NCBI GenBank assembly: GCA_934661105.1
Contig: CAKUIV010000016.1
Coordinates: forward strand, 1 to 23,746
Source of the DNA: an uncultured Ellagibacter sp.
GTDB taxonomy: Bacteria; Actinomycetota; Coriobacteriia; Coriobacteriales; Eggerthellaceae
Direction of reading: 5' to 3'
Length of the DNA stretch: 23,746 nt
How positions within the stretch are numbered: the first letter of the stretch is position 1; each line of letters begins with the position of its first letter. The notes beneath the pieces are model-generated. The model searched no databases. It was not told the DNA's origin and worked only from the letters and a program-made list of their open reading frames with translations. Shown here one piece after another: positions 13,446 through 20,176 of this stretch. The translations under genes and the position numbers were made by a program.

Positions 13446-15488
13446 TTGCTGACGCAAAGTGAATATCGCGTGCTCTGCGCGCTTCAAGACGACGAGAACG
13501 CGCGTGCAGACGACATTGCCTGCGCGCTGTCGATGGACTGCCATGCGGTGTCGCAGGCGATCGCGGCCCTGATGCGTGCCGGCTACCTTCGCGACAACGC
13601 CACCTTGACCGATGTGGGCAAAGTGGCGATCCAGCCGTATCAGATATGCGATGCGATATATCATGCGCAGGGCTTCGACCAAACGTTCATCGAGGTCATG
13701 GCAACCGACGTGCTTGTGAACATCTGCTCGGCGCTCGGGTGCGCGCGGGGCGACATCGTCGACATCCGCCCCTTGAAGCGCGGGCTTACCAACCTGTCGT
13801 TCTCCTTCTCGTGCAAAGGGGAAGGGTACGTGTACCGCTACCCCGGAGTCGGCACCGATGAGATCATCAATCGCGCTGCGGAGGCGCATGCGCTTAACGT
13901 CGCTTCGAAGCTTGGGCTCGATACCTCGTTTATCTGCGAAGACGAGCAGCGTGGGTGGAAGATATCGCGTTTCATTCCCGACTGCACCCCGTTCGACTAC
14001 GATGACGACCGTCAGGTGGGACGTGCGCTCGCGGCGATCCGGCGTTTGCATGAAAGCGGGGAGACGTCCCCGTGGTCGTTCGACTTCCACGAAGAGTCGG
14101 CGAAGCTTGAGCAGTTGCTCGTCGACTCGGGCGCGCGTTTGCCCGAAGGCTACGACGAACTGAAGCGCAAGGCGGCGCGCGCCTGCGAGATCATGCGGGA
14201 AGACGCTTCGGCGCCGGTGCTTTGCCATAACGACTTCTACGGTCCGAACATCCTCGTGCACGGTTCGGATATGTGCGTCATCGACTGGGAGTACGCGGCG
14301 ATGGGAGATTATGGCTGCGACTTCGGAAACTTCATCGCTCAGGGCTCCGGCTATACCGTCGAGCGTGCCTGCGACGCGATGGCTCGGTATTTCGGGCGCG
14401 AGGCCACGCCGCGCGAGCGGGTTCATCTTATCGCCTGCACGGCGGTCGTGGGTTGGTATTGGTACGTGTGGGCTCTGTTCAAAGAGAGCAAGGGAAGTCC
14501 CGTCGGCGAATGGGCGAGCGTGTGGAAGCGTGCCGCAAGCGAGTTCGCCGAGGCGGCCATCGAGCTTGAGGGATCCCAAGGGGAAAGCGCCGATGCGCTC
14601 ACGTTCGAGGAGTTCACCGTCCTTGCGGGCGCTGAGGCGGCGTCGCGTGGGGCCGTTCATCCCGAATCCGTCGACGGGGAGGCGTACCGTGCGGCGGTGG
14701 AGTCGCTCTCGGCTCGCGGATACCTCGACGGCGACTCGGTGACGATCGCGGGTATGACAGCGCTCGAACCGTATCGCGCGCGGCGCGCAGTGCTTTTGGC
14801 CGCGGGGTTCGGCAGCCGGCTGCTCCCCGTTACCGTGAACACCCCGAAACCTCTTGCGCGCGTGCACGGCGTGCGCATCATCGATCGACTCATCGATGCG
14901 CTCCTTGCTGCGGGAATCGATGAGATTTATGTGGTCAGGGGATATCTCGCCGAGGAGTTCGACCAGCTCAAGACGAAGTACCCGATGATTAGGTTCATTG
15001 AGAACCCGCTTTTCGGCGAGACGAACAACATCTCGTCCGCGGTCGCCGCATGCTCTCATTTCGAAGGGGCCTATGTGTTCGAGAGCGACTTGTTCCTGGC
15101 GAACCCGAGTCTTGTGAGCAAGTACCAGTATCGCACCAACTACCTTGCGTTTCCCGTCGAGCGGACCGACGACTGGTACTTCGACGTGACGGATGCTGGC
15201 GTGGTCGAACATCTTGCGAAGGGGAAGGAGTCGCCCTGCTGGCAGATGGTGGGTCTGTCGTTTTGGATGCCCGCCGACGGGCGCAGGCTCGCGCACGATA
15301 TCCCCCGCATCTTCGAGCGAGATGACGCGAAGCAGATCTTCTGGGACGACGTCGCCATCGAGCGTTGCCCTGAAAACTACGAGATCCATGTGCGGCGGTG
15401 CGACCCCGAGGACATCGTTGAAATCGACGACTTCGACGATCTGCAGCGTATCGACCCCGCCTATGAGGTGCGACATAAGGAGAGCTAA
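13446..15488 (+). CDS. Winged-helix / choline kinase / winged-helix / LicC-like nucleotidyltransferase fusion
   Basis: 680 residues from TTG 13446 (AAGGAG 6 bases upstream). Residues 2-63 form a winged helix (LTQSEYRVLCAL...RAGYLRDNATLTDVGK). About 95-380 is a LicA-like aminoglycoside-phosphotransferase-fold kinase, with LKRGLTNLSFSF, catalytic HNDFYGPN (261-268) and metal-binding IDWEYA (279-284). About 385-443 is a second winged helix resembling the first (LTFEEFTVLAG...ARGYLDGDSVTIAG). About 447-680 is a LicC-like nucleotidyltransferase with LAAGFGSRLLP (451-461), TPKPL (466-470) and ETNNISSA (525-532). Expected chemistry is choline to phosphocholine to CDP-choline, for decorating surface glycans. 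Ethanolamine or another amino alcohol remains possible. No LicD transferase or choline importer is in the window. Context is glf-GT2 upstream. Confidence 0.88.
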   Translation: MLTQSEYRVLCALQDDENARADDIACALSMDCHAVSQAIAALMRAGYLRDNATLTDVGKVAIQPYQICDAIYHAQGFDQTFIEVMATDVLVNICSALGCARGDIVDIRPLKRGLTNLSFSFSCKGEGYVYRYPGVGTDEIINRAAEAHALNVASKLGLDTSFICEDEQRGWKISRFIPDCTPFDYDDDRQVGRALAAIRRLHESGETSPWSFDFHEESAKLEQLLVDSGARLPEGYDELKRKAARACEIMREDASAPVLCHNDFYGPNILVHGSDMCVIDWEYAAMGDYGCDFGNFIAQGSGYTVERACDAMARYFGREATPRERVHLIACTAVVGWYWYVWALFKESKGSPVGEWASVWKRAASEFAEAAIELEGSQGESADALTFEEFTVLAGAEAASRGAVHPESVDGEAYRAAVESLSARGYLDGDSVTIAGMTALEPYRARRAVLLAAGFGSRLLPVTVNTPKPLARVHGVRIIDRLIDALLAAGIDEIYVVRGYLAEEFDQLKTKYPMIRFIENPLFGETNNISSAVAACSHFEGAYVFESDLFLANPSLVSKYQYRTNYLAFPVERTDDWYFDVTDAGVVEHLAKGKESPCWQMVGLSFWMPADGRRLAHDIPRIFERDDAKQIFWDDVAIERCPENYEIHVRRCDPEDIVEIDDFDDLQRIDPAYEVRHKES

Positions 15489-15498
15489 CACGTATAAT
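15470..15498 (+). promoter_or_regulatory. Promoter of coaX inside the end of the preceding gene
   Basis: GCGACA (15470-15475, 4 of 6 matches to TTGACA), 17-base spacer and a perfect TATAAT (15493-15498). Predicted start is about 15505. This argues for the coaX start at 15543 over TTG 15507. Confidence 0.65.
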
Positions 15499-15542
15499 CG
15501 TTCCCGTTGAACGATATGGGAAACGAAGCGGGAAGGTGCGCC

Positions 15543-16352
15543 ATGACGCGGGGAAGCGGAAATCAACGCCAAGCCGGGGTGCTCGCCGTCGATGTGGGGA
15601 ACACGACGACGCGCCTCGGCGTCGCTTTTGGCGACGAGATCGTCGCTGCCTGGGACGCGACGACTCCGGAGCGCCTCACGACCGATGAGGCGCTCGTTGT
15701 CCTTCGCGATTTCTTCTCCGTGCGCTCGATCGACTTCGAGGTCGCAAACGCGATCGTCTCGTCGGTCGTGCCTGCGCTCACCGACGTGTGGGTTGATGCC
15801 GTCGGATCGCTCGTGCGTCGTCGCCCCCTCGTGGTGGGACCGGGGCTCAAGACCGGTCTTCGCATGCTCTTCGACGATCCCGGCGAGGTCGGCTCCGACC
15901 GCATCGCCGATATGGTTGCGGCGCGCTCGATCGTCGAGGGCCCGGTTGTCGTGGTCGATTTCGGCACCACGACGAATTTCGAGGTCATCGACGAGCGGGG
16001 CGCATTTGCGGGAGGTATCATCGCGCCGGGGCTCCGCTTATCGCTGTCGGCGCTCGCCGAAGCCGCCGCCAGACTCAACATGATCGAGATCAAGGCGCCC
16101 GCGACGGTCATCGGGCGCAATACGCGGGCGGCCATGCAATCGGGCGCCGTGCTCGGCGAGATCGCACGGATCGACGGGCTCATCGACTGCATCTGGGACG
16201 AGCTGGGGTACTCAACCAACATCATCATGTCGGGTGACGACGCGGCCGCGCTCTGCGCGCTGTCGCGCCACAATGCGTCTGTAGTCGAGGACCTGACGCT
16301 CAAGGGCCTCTTCGCGCTGGAGCGGCTGAACAGGCGAAAGCGAGAATCGTGA
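15543..16352 (+). CDS. coaX: Type III pantothenate kinase
   Basis: 269 residues from ATG 15543, which has GGAAGG 6 bases upstream. The frame is open to TTG 15507, but that codon would be almost leaderless from the TATAAT promoter. CoaX (ASKHA fold) features: VLAVDVGNTTTRLG at the N-terminus, GPGLKTGLRML, GSDRIADMVAA, VVVDFGTTTNFEVID and GGIIAPGLRLS. It phosphorylates pantothenate with ATP, the first step of CoA synthesis. Type III enzymes are not feedback-inhibited by CoA and typically need a monovalent cation. The stop overlaps the start of dinB by 4 bases (GTGA). Confidence 0.95.
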   Translation: MTRGSGNQRQAGVLAVDVGNTTTRLGVAFGDEIVAAWDATTPERLTTDEALVVLRDFFSVRSIDFEVANAIVSSVVPALTDVWVDAVGSLVRRRPLVVGPGLKTGLRMLFDDPGEVGSDRIADMVAARSIVEGPVVVVDFGTTTNFEVIDERGAFAGGIIAPGLRLSLSALAEAAARLNMIEIKAPATVIGRNTRAAMQSGAVLGEIARIDGLIDCIWDELGYSTNIIMSGDDAAALCALSRHNASVVEDLTLKGLFALERLNRRKRES

Positions 16353-17635
16353 GCGACGACATGCAGACGCTCCTCGCGCCATGGGAAGGTCCCGCCATCC
16401 TGCTCGTCGACTTGGACGCGTTCTTCGCCTCGGTCGAGCAGCTCGACCATCCGGCGTGGCGCGGCAAGCCCGTCATCGTCGGGGGCGACGCCGACAAGCA
16501 CGGGGTCGTTTCGACCGCTTCCTACGAGGCGCGCTCGTTCGGCGTGCACAGCGCCATGTCTTCGGCGGTCGCGAAAAGGCTCTGCCCCAATGCCATCTGG
16601 ACGCACGGGCATTTCGGCCGCTATCGCGAGATGTCGCGAGCCATCATGGGAATCCTTCGCGACGAGACGCCGCTCGTGCAGCAGGTGAGCATCGACGAAG
16701 CGTTCATGGACGTGACCCCGACGCGCGTGAACACCGAGCATCCCGTGCTCATAGCGAGGCGCATCCAACGGCGCGTCGCCGAACTGGGCGTGACGTGCTC
16801 GGTGGGCGTCGGCTCGTCGAAGACCATCGCGAAGGTTGCTTCCGACATGGACAAACCGCGCGGGCTTACCGTCGTCTATCCCGGCCGCGAGCGCGATTTC
16901 CTCGCTCCTTTGCCCGTGCGCCGCATGAGCGGGGTGGGCGCCGTCGCCGAACGCGAGCTCACGTCCCATGGCATCCGAACCTTAGGCGACATGGCGTGCG
17001 CGGACGAATCGCTCATGCGGCGCATTTTCGGGAAGAACGCCTCGATGATGCGCATCCGCGCGCAGGGAGGCGACGCGGCGCCCGTTGAAGGAGGGGAGCC
17101 GGCGAAGTCGGTCTCGAACGAAACGACCTTCGCGCATGATCTGACGACGAGGGCCGACGTGGAGGCTGCGATCGCCACGATGGCGGCGAAGGTGGGGCGC
17201 CGCCTTCGCAAGAAGGGGCTTTCCGGCCGCACGCTTTCCCTCAAGGTGCGTTTTTCCGACCGTTCGGTCCGGTCGGTGCAGAAGCGGCTCCGAAACCCGA
17301 GCGACGACGAGCTCGCTTTCACCCCGCAACTCTTCCGCATGATCGACGAAGTGTGGCGCGAGGGCATGCCGGTGTGCCTGCTCGGAGTCGGCATGAGCGG
17401 GTTCGAGGAGGACGAAGTCGTGCAGGAGACGCTCTTCGACGTGACGCGCGAGGCGCCGAGCGCCGAGGACGCGCCGCCGCTTATCGCGAGCGAGGAGAAG
17501 CGCGCGAGGCTCCTTGCGGCGACCGACACGTTGCGCAACCGTTTCGGCGAGGACGCCGTGCGCTTCGGTCGCGAGCTGCGCCACGCCGACAACACCACCG
17601 GAACGAGCGCGAAGAACCCCGACGACTACAAGTGA
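16349..17635 (+). CDS. dinB: DNA polymerase IV (Y-family)
   Basis: 428 residues from GTG 16349, overlapping the coaX stop. ATG 16361 is an alternative start four codons later. Palm residues are visible: LVDLDAFFASVEQ (D21) and VSIDEAFMDVT (D116, E117). The finger stretch STASYEARSFGV and the helix-hairpin-helix region PVRRMSGVGAVAERELTSHGI are intact, followed by the little-finger domain. QETLF at about 359-363 resembles a beta-clamp-binding motif, followed by a ~65-residue tail. Pol IV is an error-prone translesion polymerase. Coupling to a CoA-pathway gene is likely incidental. I see no SOS (LexA) box just upstream, and the gene probably depends on the coaX promoter. Confidence 0.95.
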   Translation: MSDDMQTLLAPWEGPAILLVDLDAFFASVEQLDHPAWRGKPVIVGGDADKHGVVSTASYEARSFGVHSAMSSAVAKRLCPNAIWTHGHFGRYREMSRAIMGILRDETPLVQQVSIDEAFMDVTPTRVNTEHPVLIARRIQRRVAELGVTCSVGVGSSKTIAKVASDMDKPRGLTVVYPGRERDFLAPLPVRRMSGVGAVAERELTSHGIRTLGDMACADESLMRRIFGKNASMMRIRAQGGDAAPVEGGEPAKSVSNETTFAHDLTTRADVEAAIATMAAKVGRRLRKKGLSGRTLSLKVRFSDRSVRSVQKRLRNPSDDELAFTPQLFRMIDEVWREGMPVCLLGVGMSGFEEDEVVQETLFDVTREAPSAEDAPPLIASEEKRARLLAATDTLRNRFGEDAVRFGRELRHADNTTGTSAKNPDDYK

Positions 17636-17660
17636 GCGCTTTCCGTTTCGGCAAATGGCT

Positions 17661-17666
17661 TATACT
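17661..17666 (+). promoter_or_regulatory. Probable -10 box of the degV gene
   Basis: TATACT lies 57 bases before the degV ATG and just after the dinB stop. The -35 region (GCTTTC/TTTCCG) is weak. Confidence 0.4.
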
Positions 17667-17723
17667 TGGACGTGCGCATGCTCGCGCGCGGTTCGTCAAC
17701 GGCTCTTGCGGGAAGGGATTTTC

Positions 17724-18599
17724 ATGGATTTCGAGATCGTCACCGATTCGAGCAGCAATCTCAAAGAAGAGATGGTCGAAGACTTCGGGCTGCACATTCT
17801 GCCCTTGACGTTCATGATCGATGGCGAACAACGGCAAAGCTACCTGAAGGGGCAGGTCACCGACTTGCAGGAGTTCTACACGATGATGCGCGAGGGCAAG
17901 GTGATCACCACGTCCCTTCCGAACCTCGCGGAATCCGAAGCGCTTCTGCGCGGGCTTCTGGAAGCGGGCAAAGACGTGCTCTATCTCGGGTTCTCAAGCG
18001 GGCTTTCCGGCACCTACGAGGCCATCTCGCTTCTCTGCGCGCAGCTGGCGGCTGAATTCCCCGAGCGCAAGGTCTACACGGTCGACACGCTCGCCGCATC
18101 GGGCGGCGAGGGGTTGCTCGTGTGGCATGCCGTTCAAAAGGCACGTGCCGGCGCCACGATCGAGGGAGTGCGCGATTGGGTCGAGGACAACAAGCTTCGC
18201 CTCGCGCATTGGTTCACCGTCGACGACCTCATGTTCCTGTGGCGCGGCGGGCGCGTCTCCAAGACGAGCGCCTGGGCCGGCACCATGCTCAACATCAAGC
18301 CTGTCATGCACGTCGACGACGAGGGGCATCTTATTCCCATGGAGAAAGTGCGTGGGCGCAGGAAATCGCTCAACGCGCTTATCGATCATATGGCGAAGAC
18401 GGCGACGGAGCCGGTTTCCGAGCAGACGGTGTTCATCACGCACGGCGATTGCATCGACGATGCGAACTACGTCGCCGAGAAGGTGCGCGAGCGCTTCGGC
18501 GTGAAGAACATCGTGATCAACTACGTCGACCCGGTCATCGGCGCGCATTCCGGCCCGGGTACGATGGCGCTGTTCTATTTGGCTGAAAGCCGCAATTAG
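17724..18599 (+). CDS. DegV-family fatty-acid-binding protein (FakB-like)
   Basis: 291 residues from ATG 17724 with GGAAGG 7 bases upstream. The N-terminus FEIVTDSSSNL is the family's opening strand. TTSLPNLAE and LYLGFSSGLSGTYEA are the conserved ligand-binding Ser/Thr-rich segments, and the C-terminal GAHSGPGTMALFYLAE is intact. DegV/FakB proteins bind a fatty acid so that the FakA kinase can phosphorylate it for phospholipid synthesis. No fakA is in the window. The next gene starts 63 bases downstream with a weak CGGACG/CGTCCG stem between, so read-through is possible. Confidence 0.93.
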   Translation: MDFEIVTDSSSNLKEEMVEDFGLHILPLTFMIDGEQRQSYLKGQVTDLQEFYTMMREGKVITTSLPNLAESEALLRGLLEAGKDVLYLGFSSGLSGTYEAISLLCAQLAAEFPERKVYTVDTLAASGGEGLLVWHAVQKARAGATIEGVRDWVEDNKLRLAHWFTVDDLMFLWRGGRVSKTSAWAGTMLNIKPVMHVDDEGHLIPMEKVRGRRKSLNALIDHMAKTATEPVSEQTVFITHGDCIDDANYVAEKVRERFGVKNIVINYVDPVIGAHSGPGTMALFYLAESRN

Positions 18600-18662
18600 C
18601 AAACGAAGACGGCTGGGCGGACGCGCAAGGCAAGACGTCCGGCAAACAATCGGAGGGGGATT

Positions 18663-20144
18663 ATGCTCAAGAAAGGTATCGCGCTTGCGCTTGCGGGCGC
18701 GCTTTCGCTCTCGATGCTCGCAGGATGTGCGAGCGGCGGTGGCACGCAACAGGATTCGCAGGTGAAGACGGCGAAGCTCGACCCGAACAACCCGGTGTCG
18801 ATCACGATCTGGCACTACTACAACGGCGCCCAACAGGCCGCGTTCGACGAGCTCGTCTCGGAATTCAATGCGACCGAAGGCAAAGATCGCGGCATTTACG
18901 TGGAAGGCTACAGCAAAGGCTCGGTTTCCGACCTCGAAAAGGCTGTGACGGCTTCTGCGGCGGGCGATGTCGGCGCCGACAGCCTGCCCGACGTGTTCTC
19001 CACCTATGCCGACACCGCCTACGCGATCGAGCAGAGCGGACAGCTTGCCGATATCGCGCAGTACGTGAGCGCCGACGAGCTTTCCCAGTACGTCGACGGC
19101 TACGTCGAGGAGGGCTATTTCGACGGCGACGACGCGCTGTACCTGTTCCCCGTTGCGAAATCCACCGAGACCACCATGGTCGACAAAACCGATTGGGAGC
19201 CCTTCGCCGAGGCGACGGGGACGACGACCGACGAGCTTTCCACGTTCGAGGGCATTGCCGACGTCGCGAAACGCTACTACGAATGGACCGATGCCCAGAC
19301 GCCCGACGTCGAAGGCGATGGCAAGGCGTTCTATGGGCGCGATTCCATGTCGAACTACTTCGTTATCGGCATGAAGCAGATGGGGGTCGACCTGCTCGGC
19401 GCCGAAGACGGCAAAGCCGTGACGAACGTCGACAAGGACAAGATCAAGAAGCTGTGGGATTGCTACTACGTCCCGTACGTGAACGGGTATTTCACCAGCA
19501 TCGGGAAGTTCCGTTCCGACGACATGAAGACGGGCGACCTGATCGCTTACACCGGATCGACCTCTTCGGCGATGTACTTCCCCGACCAGGTCATCGATGA
19601 CGAGGGCGCGAAGGCGATCGACTACCTCGTCCTGCCCGCGCCCGTCATGGAAGGTTCGAGCCGGATCCAGGTTCAGCAGGGCGCTTCCATGGCCGTGACG
19701 AAATCGGACGACCAGCATGAATACGCGGCGTGCGAGTTCTTGAAGTGGTTCACCGCCAAGGAGAACAACCTGCGCTTCGTGTGCGACTCGGCGTATCTGC
19801 CGGTGTTGAAGGAAGCGAACTCGACCGCGGCGCTCGACCAGGTCGTTTCCGGGCAGAACCTCTCCATCGCCCCGAAGGCCCACGACACGCTTGCGAGCGT
19901 TTTCGATTCCTTCGACGGCACGACGTTCTACACCGCCACTGCCTCCTCGAACGGCTATGCCGTGCGCAAGGTGCTCGATTACAACCTGTCGGACAAGGCG
20001 AAAGCGGATCGTGCGGCCATCGTTTCCGCGATGGAGGGCGGCGCATCGCATGACGACGCGGTGGCGCCTTACGTGACCGATGCGGCGTTCGATGCGTGGT
20101 ACGACAGCTTCGTTGCCGCGCTTGACCAGGCGAAATCGAAGTAG
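18663..20144 (+). CDS. Lipoprotein extracellular solute-binding protein (family 1-like)
   Basis: 493 residues from ATG 18663 (GGAGGGG upstream). A lipoprotein signal peptide is clear: MLKKG, a hydrophobic core, then lipobox LAGC with the lipidated Cys at residue 22. The mature protein starts with a low-complexity linker, then VSITIWHYYNGAQQAAFDELVSEFN, the usual start of ABC sugar/oligosaccharide-binding proteins. Mid-region PDVFSTYADTAYAIEQSGQLADI and C-terminal ACEFLKWFTAKENNLRFV fit the same fold. The protein should be anchored outside the membrane and bind an unknown small molecule. No permease or ATPase gene adjoins it. The next gene, 32 bases on, is a hybrid sensor kinase with a large outside domain, so a ligand-presenting role is plausible. 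Confidence 0.92.
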   Translation: MLKKGIALALAGALSLSMLAGCASGGGTQQDSQVKTAKLDPNNPVSITIWHYYNGAQQAAFDELVSEFNATEGKDRGIYVEGYSKGSVSDLEKAVTASAAGDVGADSLPDVFSTYADTAYAIEQSGQLADIAQYVSADELSQYVDGYVEEGYFDGDDALYLFPVAKSTETTMVDKTDWEPFAEATGTTTDELSTFEGIADVAKRYYEWTDAQTPDVEGDGKAFYGRDSMSNYFVIGMKQMGVDLLGAEDGKAVTNVDKDKIKKLWDCYYVPYVNGYFTSIGKFRSDDMKTGDLIAYTGSTSSAMYFPDQVIDDEGAKAIDYLVLPAPVMEGSSRIQVQQGASMAVTKSDDQHEYAACEFLKWFTAKENNLRFVCDSAYLPVLKEANSTAALDQVVSGQNLSIAPKAHDTLASVFDSFDGTTFYTATASSNGYAVRKVLDYNLSDKAKADRAAIVSAMEGGASHDDAVAPYVTDAAFDAWYDSFVAALDQAKSK

Positions 20145-20176
20145 CAGCACATCGAGCGAAAGGAAGGGGGGCGGAC

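Noticed and set aside
13377..15572. 731-codon open frame on the minus strand
   Set aside because: It is fully antisense to the kinase/nucleotidyltransferase fusion. High GC and codon bias leave the opposite strand open, and the product shows no recognisable domain and is rich in Arg and His.
15563..16969. 468-codon minus-strand open frame
   Set aside because: Antisense to coaX and the start of dinB; low-complexity Arg/Ser-rich product.
18618..18641. CGGACG/CGTCCG stem between degV and the solute-binding protein gene
   Set aside because: Only 6 bp with a 12-base loop and no T tract; not enough to call a terminator.
17994..20150. 718-codon open frame on the minus strand
   Set aside because: Antisense to degV and the solute-binding protein gene, both of which have clear family motifs. 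The product is Arg/Val/Gly-rich without a domain.
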